Assembly (NCBI RefSeq): GCF_000516985.1
Contig: NW_006917101.1
Coordinates: 620,001-684,000, forward strand
DNA length: 64,000 nt
Origin: Pestalotiopsis fici W106-1
Lineage: Eukaryota > Ascomycota > Sordariomycetes > Amphisphaeriales > Sporocadaceae
Direction of reading: 5' to 3'
Below the pieces are notes generated by a model, which was not told the origin of the DNA, ran no database searches, and was given only the letters and a program-made list of their open reading frames with translations. The position numbers were made by a program, and so were the translations under genes. This document shows, piece by piece, positions 11,209-21,105 of the stretch; the first letter of the stretch is position 1, and each line of letters begins with the position of its first letter.

Positions 11209-12285
11209 GAAGTTTGAAGAGCTTGGGGTTTTGCAAGGCTAATCAAGATCACCTGGGCACTTTCCAGTTTCCAAGGTTCATTTTCCCCGCCGCCATCCAC
11301 TCAATTATTGCGTTGGTTGTCAGACAAGTGGCAACAAGCTCGTATCACGTGAATTCAATCGTGGGCACATCAGAGAATGAGATAAATGTTGAGATGATAG
11401 ATTTTAGACGTATCATAGAGCTAGATTGGGTAGAGACGAATCAATTTGGATTCACCATTCACCTTGCATGACCATACCTGAGCGTGGTGGCAAGTATAGT
11501 TGAATCAATGGTAAATAGAGTATACATTGTGTGAAAACAAAGTGTGGCATCTCACTCCCACTTGAGCAAGATCACTTTCATGGTGATCTGGTTGTCTCTA
11601 CTATAGAAAAAAGACATGTAAACTTGCTGGAATAGAATGCGTACGACTATAATGTGAACTTGTCGGGTGGTGAGAATACACATCGGCAGAAATCGAATCC
11701 TTGTAGCATGGATGAACTTTTTGACGGCTAGGCCCTGGAAGAACATGATGGCCTGGTTGATGCGCGCTCCCGCAAAGTTTAAAAAAGTGCAACGGTGTGC
11801 CCGCAGTTTGACGGCTTAACGGTTAGTGATAAGAGGGAAGAATCCTTGCGCACGCATCAGCGGAGTCGCTGGTCAAAGTTACTGTCGTGCAACTCGATTT
11901 TCATCCACAGTCTTACATTTGCATCTATTTGCTTGTCATTGAGGCTATCTTTTCTTGACTGAAATCAACACTTGCCTCATCGCTCATGTTGGCAGCATTG
12001 ATCCACATCGCCTGCACAGGAGGATTCATCTAGATGGCGTGCTAAGTAGCTTGGCGGGCACTGGACACATTGGCGGGCAAAGTGCGAGATCACGCCCATA
12101 TACACAGTCCCATCCACAGCGTGACGCAGCTTTGTACACTTGTCAGAATCATTTCTTATTTGCATGTCCTCTTTGGATTATACGAAATCCCGAGATATTC
12201 GCTTGTGGTTTACAGAGCGCTGAGGTGACACGAATTGGAACTGGCTGGGGGGTCTTGCTTCGGCTGTCGACGGAAAATCGCGACC
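11209..12285. other. Intergenic segment
   Basis: About 1.1 kb between two plus-strand genes, holding the kinase 3' UTR and the promoter of the three-domain fusion gene. Only short overlapping open frames on both strands are present (for example 11552-11792 minus and 11955-12302 plus). No domain, RNA or repeat was recognised. Confidence 0.5.
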
Positions 12286-15186
12286 ATGCTCCAAGGGATT
12301 GATCCATCGCTGTTCCCAGTGCTTAAAACGAGAAAGGCACTCATAATAATCGATGCACAAAACGACTTTATTTCTACCGAAGGTGCACTCCATGTGGCTG
12401 TACCTCAGGGCCTGACTGAAAGGCTTATCCGAGTTGTCAAGGGCTTCCGGTCTTATGGCGACATAGTCTGGATCCGGAGCCAGTACAGCCAGCCGCGGCC
12501 CCCGAAAAACGAGCAAATCATCACCTCAGATCCATCAGTTGCAGCCACACGTCGTCCTTCTGGGCCTAGAGGCCGGAGGCCAGCAAGCGGCGACGACCAA
12601 CCTCCATCAAGATGCCCCGAAGCTTTTCTCTCCGGGCCCGCGCCTGGACGCCCAGAATGCGTGCGAGAACAAACCGTTGGTGCGCAGTTTCCTGCTGAAA
12701 TCCAGCAGCTCATTGAAAAGAAGGACATGTCGTTTGTCAAGACTTATTACTCGGCCTTTCAAATTCCTGACCTGATACAACGGTTGAGGATGAAATTTGT
12801 GAGCGAGGTCTTTGTCTGTGGCTCTCTGACGAATATTGGCATCATGGCAACAGCCATTGATGCTGGTAGCCATGGGTTGGACATTGGCATTGTCGAGGAC
12901 TGCTGCAGCTATCGCGACAAAGACCGACACACTGCGGCTTTGAACCGCATTCAAAAAATGACGGGTTGCGAGATCTTGTCCACAGACCAAATTCTGGATC
13001 GCTTGAAACCCAAGCCCAAGGTTCCACGGATGGCAGCTCCTATACCCAACCCCACGGGAAGGCGATATCCAGTGGTTTATGAGGGCTCGTCCGCCACAAA
13101 TACCGAAGATGCAAGGCCGAAGCCGTCTTCATCAGCAGCATCAGTGTCAAAGCCCAGTGATCTTGCATCGTCCATGACCAAATTATCACTAGCTGATAAC
13201 CAGGATGATCGCCTCCCGCCCATCACATTTAGCCGCGCCCGGACTGCCATTCGTGGAAATCCATCACGCCCTTTGCCTGACATTGGAAAGCGCCTCAATG
13301 AGCAATTCAATATGCTAGGCAGCATGAACGCTTCTCCAAATGATGATTTGAATGCCAATTCTGGCGATGAGTCACCGAATGAGGGGCCAACAAAGGCGGC
13401 TGATACTGCTCAGCCTCAACGTAGTGCACGAGCTGGAACACTAGAGAAGCCGGTCGAAAAGACACGAGGCAATCTTGAATCAGTTACACCAAGCAAAGAA
13501 AACGCTACAACATTGCCTTTAAGCGACCAACCGCCAAGTAACAATGAAAGCGATTGTCCAACTCCCGTTGCTGCTTTACCTCAAACGAATACAACAGTCA
13601 TAAAAGGGGCGAGCGAAGGTGCAAAGGTAACACAGAAACAGGCGGAACCCATCCATTCGACCGAAGAATATCAACGAAACGAAGCTTTTGACATGGAACC
13701 AATCGATACAAACACTACTACCAGTGAACCTTTGTGTGAAGGTGACACTAGGGTACTCTATAATGTTCTGCCTCAACCACTTGCCGAGGATGTCTTTGAC
13801 AAGGTTCGCGAAGAGGTGGACTGGCAGCGAATGTCTCACCAGGGTGGTGAGGTGCCTCGACTGGTAGCCGTTCAGGGCGAGGTGGATGCAGAAGGCAATA
13901 TTCCAGTATATCGGCACCCAGCAGACGAATCGCCTCCACTGAGATTATGGACCGCAACTGTCAAGAAGATCCGAGACGAGGTCGAGAAAAAGGTTGGACA
14001 CCCGCTCAACCATGCTCTCATCCAATTCTATCGAGACGGCAATGACTACATTTCGGAGCACAGCGATAAGACTTTGGATATCGTCAGAGGTAGCTATATT
14101 GTCAATGTGAGCCTTGGTGCCGAGCGCACCATGGTCCTGAGGACCAAGAGACAGCCAAAGGAGCAAGATGGCGCACAGTCCCGGACATCGCCGGATGGTT
14201 CCAAGCGCGAGGTTCAGCGAGCTCGCTTGCCGCACAATTCAATGTGCAAAATGGGCTTGCAGACGAATATGCGCTGGCTCCACGCCATTCGCCAGGATAA
14301 GCGCCTCGACCGAGACAAGACGGCGGACGAACTCGCGTACAATGGGGCCCGCATCTCCTTGACGTTCAGGCAGATAGGAACTTTCCTGGACCAAAACCAA
14401 AAGAAGATCTGGGGTCAAGGAGCCAAGACCAAAAGCAAAGCCGAGGCACATGCTGTCGTCAATGGGCAGTCGTCTGAGGCAATCGAAATGATCAAGGCTT
14501 TTGGCAAGGAGAACCAGTCCACCGACTTTGACTGGCAGGCTCATTACGGACCAGGTTTTGATGTGCTGCACATTTCTGCGGCGCCAAGATTATTCACCAG
14601 CAGCGATCCAGTCGCCAACATGCGTGTACAGCTCATGCTGGCCGAGCTAGGCATTGACCATGCCAAGGGAAGCTCTGCGCCCGTGTCCACCGACCGCGGT
14701 GCTCTTCAAGAGCGGAGCGGCACGGCAGATATTCCCGTCAAGTTTGTGGACAACGACGAAGAAAAGTCTACGGTACAAGGCGATGTAGCGATCATGATGT
14801 ACCTGGATCGATTCTATAACCAGCCTGACGAGAACAAGGCGCCCTTGAGAGCTGACGTCGCCCGCACCCTGACGAGGTTCAATGAGGCTCTCAACATTGG
14901 TGAGAGACGGCTCACGGCGGAACATGCGGATCTGAAGCGATGGCTGGAGCCTTGGGAGGTGTACGCAGGCGAAGCCGACTTTATCGCTGGCGCCTCCATC
15001 GGTATGGCCGACTTTGCCTTTTGGCCGGTGCTGTACGACATTGTGGAAGGCCACTGGGACCTATCCTACCGCAACCTCAAGTCATATTTCGAACGCATCA
15101 GGAGCAGGGAAACTGTGATCAAGATCTATGGTAAAGATAAAGAGGGCCAGAATACCTTGAACACTAAGCCAGACTCTGGGAATTAG
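12286..15186 (+). CDS. Isochorismatase-like / AlkB-like dioxygenase / GST-like three-domain fusion
   Basis: A 966-residue, single-exon protein. Residues about 15-235 are an isochorismatase-like hydrolase fold: the acid (D23 in IIIDAQNDF) and lysine (K152 in FVKTYYSAF) are present, but the nucleophile position in CGSLTNIGIMATA is Gly185 rather than Cys, as in true isochorismatases. A low-complexity Ser/Pro/Asn-rich linker (about 245-480) follows. Residues about 485-700 form an AlkB-type Fe(II)/2-oxoglutarate dioxygenase with HSD (H592, D594), distal H666 in RWLHAI, and R689/R695 in RISLTFR. Residues about 755-966 look like a glutathione-S-transferase-type module, with MADFAFWPVLYDIVEG in the C-terminal helices. 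The domains suggest nucleic-acid or small-molecule dealkylation coupled to hydrolase and GST functions; the real substrate is unknown. The start is the first in-frame ATG. Confidence 0.88.
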   Translation: MLQGIDPSLFPVLKTRKALIIIDAQNDFISTEGALHVAVPQGLTERLIRVVKGFRSYGDIVWIRSQYSQPRPPKNEQIITSDPSVAATRRPSGPRGRRPASGDDQPPSRCPEAFLSGPAPGRPECVREQTVGAQFPAEIQQLIEKKDMSFVKTYYSAFQIPDLIQRLRMKFVSEVFVCGSLTNIGIMATAIDAGSHGLDIGIVEDCCSYRDKDRHTAALNRIQKMTGCEILSTDQILDRLKPKPKVPRMAAPIPNPTGRRYPVVYEGSSATNTEDARPKPSSSAASVSKPSDLASSMTKLSLADNQDDRLPPITFSRARTAIRGNPSRPLPDIGKRLNEQFNMLGSMNASPNDDLNANSGDESPNEGPTKAADTAQPQRSARAGTLEKPVEKTRGNLESVTPSKENATTLPLSDQPPSNNESDCPTPVAALPQTNTTVIKGASEGAKVTQKQAEPIHSTEEYQRNEAFDMEPIDTNTTTSEPLCEGDTRVLYNVLPQPLAEDVFDKVREEVDWQRMSHQGGEVPRLVAVQGEVDAEGNIPVYRHPADESPPLRLWTATVKKIRDEVEKKVGHPLNHALIQFYRDGNDYISEHSDKTLDIVRGSYIVNVSLGAERTMVLRTKRQPKEQDGAQSRTSPDGSKREVQRARLPHNSMCKMGLQTNMRWLHAIRQDKRLDRDKTADELAYNGARISLTFRQIGTFLDQNQKKIWGQGAKTKSKAEAHAVVNGQSSEAIEMIKAFGKENQSTDFDWQAHYGPGFDVLHISAAPRLFTSSDPVANMRVQLMLAELGIDHAKGSSAPVSTDRGALQERSGTADIPVKFVDNDEEKSTVQGDVAIMMYLDRFYNQPDENKAPLRADVARTLTRFNEALNIGERRLTAEHADLKRWLEPWEVYAGEADFIAGASIGMADFAFWPVLYDIVEGHWDLSYRNLKSYFERIRSRETVIKIYGKDKEGQNTLNTKPDSGN

Positions 15187-15686
15187 GCATCTTAGCTGAC
15201 ATGACACAATTCCGGAGCAGAGGCCAAGAAACTAGGTAGGCAGGTCAATGATGGAATGGTTGGAGCAGGTAACCGGAAACTGATGGGAAAAGAAGCCTTC
15301 AATCTAAAGACTAGGACCTCGTAGATGAGAAGGCTTCCATGTCCTTCTTTTCGTTGTACAAATTGACGCTGTCGCGTCTCCGAAAGGTTGTCAAGGGTAT
15401 ACATTAAACTGCACATTGTGATCGATTTTCCAATCATTCATGTATATTCTGAACACATATTCAACAATCAATCTGGACTCTTGACTAAAGTTCTTGTGTT
15501 GATACACAATGTCATTCATATCCGCGAAGCTTTTGTCATTCGAAATATTTGGCATTGTTCCCAAACGAAGAAGACTGATATGTTCATTTTTTGATATTCC
15601 TTGAAGTCATCATAAATTTTCTCGTGAGAGAAGATGCTCTAGATCTTGTTGTATCGTTTGGAGAGGACCGGCGTATATCCCTCTCG
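15187..15686. other. Intergenic segment between converging genes
   Basis: Half a kilobase separating the 3' ends of the fusion gene and the Rad51-like gene. It should hold both 3' UTRs. No open frame of interest, RNA gene or repeat was seen. Confidence 0.5.
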
Positions 15687-16758
15687 TCATTTCCAACTAT
15701 ACACGCCTTCGCGACACCTGCCCTCCCAGCCTCTCTCTGACACTCTTTCGTGCCGCCGTTCCCTCTCCGACAATGCCTCCTCTATACTCAGACCAACCCC
15801 AAACGGCGCAACCTCGGTCCGCCGCACATCCATCCATCCTTTCCATCCCGTATTCACATCGCCGCCACCGCCGCCCACGACGATCGTTCCCCACCAAGCA
15901 CGGTCCCGCGAAGGATGGGCACCGTAGAGCATATGGTGCTGGGCCGCGGCGATGCACGCCTGAGTCTGGTCCGGCAGCGGCGAGTCATTGGCGGGCTCGA
16001 CGCCGGGTCGGAAGCGGGATCTCGCTGGTCGGTACACGTAGAGATGCCTCAAGTCTTGCCGCTTTGCCGGGAGAGCTTGATTCACCACTGCCTCCGCCTC
16101 AACCTCGACATCCTGTTCCGAACTGCCCGCGGCCGGAGTCGATGGCGATAGTAGGCGCGTCACGTCGAACCGATGGTCCGCATCCACAATCACGACGGCG
16201 TATCGGTGCGGCGATGCGAGCAGCGTCGATACAATGTGGTAAAGCAGAGGGAGAAAACGACCGGATATGGTCAGCAGGGGCGGTGGAGTGGACTGCTCGG
16301 CATGATGGTGTTTGGAAATCAGCGTGGACAGGGCTGCGATGGGTATCTGCGGTTTGAGGGGTGGATGGCCCTGGGAATGTGGCAGCGACGCAGTCCGCAG
16401 ATTGTCAAGAAGCTGAGGTATTTGTTAGAACCAAGATTTGCTGAATGTATATATTGCTCGAAGCAGATCTGTAATGAGGTGTGGGATATCATTCAGTGCT
16501 CCGGTTGAATGAAACATATGTGAGGTGGTTATGGTTCGGTAGAAGTGCGGGTGGATAAGATAAGCAATTACTAGCTTCCCGGGCACCTGGGAATTTGAAG
16601 CCCTGCAACCTCTCGGTCCTGTGCATCTCGATACATCTCTTGGTGGAGCGACTTTGCTTATGCCGGGCCTGTAAAGAACGTACCTCTTCTAAGCTCTCTT
16701 CTTCAATCTCTCCCAGGATCCTAGCCCCGACTTGCTTGGCCGCTGCTGCATCCATCAT
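15687..16758 (-). CDS. Rad51/XRCC2-like recombination protein, apparently without Walker A
   Basis: A predicted 266-residue protein in two exons, 16684-16758 and 15687-16412. The 271-bp intron has a GTACGT donor, a TTCTAAC branch site and a CTCAG acceptor, and the splice preserves frame. The N-terminus (GARILGEIEEESLEELLDNLR) is typical of fungal XRCC2-like proteins. The RecA-fold core includes a strand VVIVDADHRFDVTRLL that fits Walker B, an LYVYRPAR segment and a WWGTIVVGG strand. A usual P-loop (G..GSGKT) is expected before LLYHI, but here the sequence reads ISGRFLPLLYHIV, so ATP binding by the normal motif looks lost. The role would be homologous recombination repair in the nucleus. It is divergent from SOM1 with only 69 bp between start codons. 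Family assignment is good to moderate, based on remembered family features. Confidence 0.75.
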
Positions 16759-16827
16759 TCAGCTTCGCCCCGCCCTCCAACACTTCTGGTTTCCACTCCC
16801 TCTGCCTGGGATTCCGGCTTTTGGAAG
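16759..16827. promoter_or_regulatory. 69-bp bidirectional promoter / shared 5' leaders
   Basis: The start codons of the Rad51-like gene (minus) and SOM1 (plus) are only 69 bp apart, so the two transcripts must share promoter elements or overlap. No TATA box is visible in the gap. Confidence 0.6.
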
Positions 16828-17392
16828 ATGACGCCACCTTGCAAGGTCTTCAAGGCCGATGAGCTTGAATCGGCAGTCCAGATGGGGGTGACGGGTAGAA
16901 AGCGCAAGACGGAGGGAGGGCGCAATATCGATATATCGCAGTGTCCCTTGTTCAGCATGGTGCAGTACGATTGCCAGATTGAACGGCCAGACTTGCCGCA
17001 CAGCCCGGTCCAATGTTATGAGGTACAGCGATGGTTCAGAAAGTAAGTGACTCTGCAAACAACCGGGTTTCGTCGTTGAATCGGAAAATGCGAAATTCAT
17101 CCATGTGTTTGCTGGCAATGGCTCGTGCGGGGCTGGCTGGTCTTGGGTTGGGCGGTGGGATCACCCACGTCATGACCAAGAGAAACTTTGGCGGCTGACT
17201 ATAGAAAACAGATGTCAAGACAAAAAAGGATCTTTCATGGTCGAGACTACGAATTGGGAGGAGAGCAACGCAAAAGCTCAGACTATCGAACCACCCGTGG
17301 AGGCAGAGAAGGCTCCAACTCAGTCCAAAGGGTGGTTACATTCATGGAAGGAGCGAGAAATGAGTCATGACGGCCAGTATCGCGAGCGATGA
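16828..17392 (+). CDS. som1: Som1-like mitochondrial inner-membrane peptidase subunit
   Basis: A 131-residue protein in two exons, 16828-17042 and 17212-17392, with a 169-bp intron (GTAAGT donor, CTGAC branch, ACAG acceptor). The junction recreates RWFRKCQDKKGSF, a conserved Som1 segment. Conserved cysteines occur in CPLFSMVQYDC, PVQCYEVQRWFRK and KCQDKKG, consistent with an intermembrane-space protein. Som1 belongs to the IMP peptidase complex, which removes intermembrane-space sorting signals such as that of Cox2; this is established for yeast and inferred here. The gene is followed by two further mitochondrial genes, COX9 and MRPL22. The C-terminal tail is charged and less conserved. Confidence 0.85.
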
Positions 17393-18139
17393 CACTGGAA
17401 ACTGATATCAGGCTGTAATTTGAATCATCAAGGACAATCGCATGGGGTTGTACTGTGTGTATATGGCGTCTAGGAGTATAATTCTGTGCCTTTTTCTTAT
17501 ACATTCTCGAGAACAGGATGTTCATACGACGGAAGTCGTACCTACAGCGGTCACATTGCAGGTTCTACCAAATCAAGTATAAGTCACGGAGCCCATCCCC
17601 CGTATTGATGGCGTCTCGTCGGTGCGTGTTTTTGAATAGATTGTGCAAAGAGTGATCGTCATGCCATCGGATATGTAATAGGTGTTATACCTGGTTGTGA
17701 GATGTACCAAGGCTCGATTTCTTCCCGAAAACTGAAAGGTCAGGTAACATTCACAGTGGTGTTGCCACAGCTCAAGGTTTCTGACATGATTTTGTTCGAA
17801 TAGCCTGAGCTGTGCCAAAATTCCTGCGCAGCTTGACAGGAAACTGATCGCCTATATTGGATCATTCAAGGAATTGGCCATCAATATCTCAGTGTCGTTA
17901 TGAACGTACAGCACCGATTCATTAGATTCGAAGTCGCACGATTGATGAATGTTCCCACAAAGAATGCGCGTAATGTGCTGGTTTAAGTCTGGATTGTCGA
18001 AGTGGTATAATACAGTTGAACACGTCCAGCCCAACCAGCTCCCATCCCTTCTTCGTCTATGCGGTCTCCGAACACAAGAAAACTGTTTCTATGCATGGTA
18101 TTTGTCGTACACCCTGAATTTTCAGTTCCGTGGCACCGC
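17393..18139. other. Intergenic segment between converging genes
   Basis: About 750 bp between the 3' ends of SOM1 and COX9. It has short frames only (under 90 codons), and no RNA gene or repeat was seen. Confidence 0.5.
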
Positions 18140-18619
18140 TTAGTTGCCCTGCTTGGCAGCGCGCTCCTTCTCGAGAGCGGAGTAGAAGTTGTCTCGGGCA
18201 ATGGTACGGGGCATGTGGTATCCGTGCCTATTTTCCAGTCAGATAAAATCGTTCCAAATCGATAGTCGCCTCATATCCGTGGATGTATAAGAGCAGGTGG
18301 GCAATCGTACCAGAAGAGGCTACCCATAGTAGCACCAATGCCTATATTTTTCAGTCAGCGCATATCCCGCCAAACCGGCCAATTCGACCGAACAGTCCAA
18401 GCGCGCCGTCCTGAGGCCAGACCCGCTGATGATTGAGTTTCGAAGGCTTTCGGAGATGTTGGGAGGAACGTACCCAGGGCAATGGCCAAGTCAGTGACGA
18501 GGCCCTTCTTGAGCATCTGCATTTCAATGTCAGTAATCCGGTGGATTCGGCATGACCTGAGGCTGGGACAGAGCGCCCAAGGAACGTACACCAGTGATAG
18601 GCTTGATTGCGCCGGCCAT
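18140..18619 (-). CDS. cox9: Cytochrome c oxidase subunit VIIa (Cox9)
   Basis: A 63-residue single-span subunit of mitochondrial complex IV. Four very small exons were rebuilt: 18590-18619 (30 nt), 18474-18516 (43 nt), 18311-18341 (31 nt) and 18140-18227 (88 nt). Introns use GTACGT/GTACGA donors and ATGCAG/TATAG/AATAG acceptors. The joined protein begins MAGAIKPITGMLKKGL, followed by a transmembrane helix (about residues 17-36), the HGYHMPRTIARDNFY matrix/intermembrane boundary, and a charged tail ending KQGN. The IKPITGMLxxGL start and YH.P....RD.FY motif are diagnostic for fungal Cox9. Open-frame listings miss this gene because each exon is under 30 codons. It is divergent from MRPL22, another mitochondrial gene. 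Confidence 0.93.
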
Positions 18620-18980
18620 TTTGTCGGTTTTGTCTGAGGGGAGATGTGTCGAGTGTCGGAGAAGTCGGAATGACGGTACTTTGGTGTTTTTGCTTCGGCA
18701 AAAGAATCGAACGATGAATTGACGTTATTCGCGCTGGGATCCGGCTCAATTGGAATTGCACAGCTCCAGCACAAGCTCGGGAAATACGCTAAGACCAAAT
18801 TGAATTCAGACGCAGCCTCATTGGCTGGTGAATCATCGGCTTCCTTCTTTTAGTGGGTCTCCACCCATCCGCGACCGTCCGAGCCAGGCCAAGGGACCTC
18901 AATTTTTTGGAGCTCATGTTCCAGTTCGCGACGGCTGCCAGTTGTTGAATGCGAGCAAGGGGAGACTCATTTCAGCCACC
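18620..18980. promoter_or_regulatory. Divergent promoter of COX9 and mitochondrial uL22 gene
   Basis: About 360 bp separates the two start codons of divergent nuclear genes for mitochondrial proteins, so it probably contains shared control elements. I could not recognise specific binding sites. Confidence 0.5.
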
Positions 18981-20059
18981 ATGAGCCTACACTTTCCAGC
19001 CAGGAGGCTGGTGCAGACTGGTAAGCCATTTATGCTATGGACTCATGAATTGCACCGTGTTCTGTTTCGTTACTGATGTAGTCTTGTTCAGCCCGGTCTG
19101 GAAGTCTTCTCCCATATACGCAACAACGATCGGCATCATGGTTCAATTGGGGCGGAGGCTCCAAGAAAAAGTCACCGTTGTCAGAGGAGCTCGAGAAGCG
19201 TGAGCGAGAAAAGAAGATCTTTGACAAGATGGCCGACCGGACGGCTGGTGAATCTGTTTTCGACGAGGAAATCAAGCAGGTGGACGATGCCAGCAGAGCA
19301 AAGGAGGGCGGCCCCGGCGCTGCATACTCTGGACCTTCTCGCGCAAAGGAGCACATGGCGCGCGCGCTCGACCCCGATCCCCGATGGAGAATTCGCTGGC
19401 AGCGGAAGAAGGTCATGCAGATGGTGCGGAACGGCGGCAAGGTCACCAAGGAGCAGCAAATCAAGATGACCGAGAAGGAAGTCACCCAAAAGAGCGAGAA
19501 CCTCAACACCAGCACCAAGAAACTGATGTTCTTGACGCGCCAAATCCAGGGAAAGACCCTCGACGATGCCCTGACGCAGATGCGATACAGCAAGAAGAAG
19601 ACTGCCTCCGAGGTCGCTTTTCTACTGAAGGAGGCTCGAGACAGGGCCATTGTGAGCCGTGGCATGGCTCTCGGCCAAGTCAATGGAGAAATTATGGAGA
19701 AGCCTCGCAAAATTCAGGACAAGGAAGGCAATTGGATGGAGGTCTCTGACCCGACAAGTTTATACATTGACCAGGCTTGGGTTGGAAAGGGTCCACCGCG
19801 AGGCATGAGGATACAGTACCACGCAAGAGGCCGAATGAGCAGAATGATGAAGCCTTCTGCACGTAAGTTTCAACATTGGCTCTTGACGCATGCAATCTGA
19901 TGACTAACAAGAGCAACAGACTTCACCGTTATCCTGAAAGAGGAGAAGACAAGGTTACGACAGTACGACGATAAACTCAAGAAGGAGGCAAAGGCAAAGC
20001 CTTGGGTACATCTGCCCAACAGGCCGATTACAGCACAGAGACCGTACTATACTTGGTAA
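18981..20059 (+). CDS. mrpl22: Mitochondrial large-subunit ribosomal protein uL22m
   Basis: A 316-residue protein of the mitochondrial ribosome large subunit. Three exons, 18981-19020, 19092-19862 and 19920-20059, are joined in frame by 71-bp and 57-bp introns. The N-terminus (MSLHFPARRLVQTARSG) is basic and rich in Arg/Ser, as expected for a matrix-targeting presequence. The central part (about residues 145-260) is the uL22 fold, with KKLMFLTRQIQGKTLDDAL and a long basic helix KKKTASEVAFLLKEARDRA. The C-terminus includes MRIQYHARGRMSRM, the segment lining the exit tunnel in uL22, and ends ITAQRPYYTW. Length and motif order fit Mrpl22. It is co-located with COX9 and SOM1. Confidence 0.92.
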
Positions 20060-21105
20060 TGCAATGGTCGATGCATTTCCACCACCTACTCCAACGTTTT
20101 GGCGTGGTGAAGCGTACTGTATATACCAATATTGTAACAATATCTGTGCATTGCACCTGTAATACAACTCCGAACTACATCCAAGCATGACCGAAAAAAA
20201 AAACCCTATGAATCAATTCACTGATTTCGAATACGAAAAGCAAATACTAATATGCCTACTGACCAATGTCAAAGATATACTAACTCGGAGGCAGCATTTC
20301 TTTCAGCAAACATTCGGTTCAGCAAGTATTCTTCGCAGGGCCTGTGATTGAAAAAAAAAATGGCACAATCCACTCGAGTTGCAATTCGGTCTCATAGTTC
20401 CCAACATCAATATATAGCACTCGACTTATTCAAAATTCACATGTGGGAGTCTGGGACAGAAAGTTGGCGGCTGCATTATAAAATAACCTGTAAAGTAGGT
20501 AAATGTGATGATGCAAGGAAATCACTCTTCTCCCTCTTTGTTCCGATGACGCGTCTCCTCAAAGAGTGACTTGCAGTCTCGCACCTGGCCAGGTGTGATC
20601 GCGTGCCCTGACCAGAAATCTGTGACTTCGAGACGGGGGCCAAGCATTCCCGGTGCATTTTCCAAACTTTGTCTATGTACCTATGCAAGGTGACCAGTCA
20701 TCATGCCGAGCTTCTTGTTCTTGTCACCTTCGAGGACATTTTACCATTTTTCATGTTCCGGGCAGCTGAGAGCGTTGATATAGTTACCAATATTTTGTCA
20801 CTGTTACTGTAGCCAGGCTGCCGTAGTTTTCGGCAAATCTACCTAACACAATCAATCTATAGTTATATACCTCTTGCAACTATGCCGGAGCTACTCGCCG
20901 TGCCTTTTGGCCCATCATACCGGCGTCTGTATAGCAAACAACGGTGCTCACCACGTCTATGGCCTTTTTGGTGTGATCAACCGTCGCTGGAAACTTTTCA
21001 TTAATATTAGTTACTATCATAAGCTACTAACCCCAATGGTTGATATATGTACAACTATTCCCCTACAATCATTATCTCGTGATATCTGCTGAATCATAAA
21101 GTTAC
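20060..21105. other. Intergenic segment between converging genes
   Basis: About 1 kb between the uL22m stop and the GMC oxidoreductase stop. It is AT-leaning with several A/T runs. Short frames (at most about 73 codons) show nothing recognisable. Confidence 0.5.
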
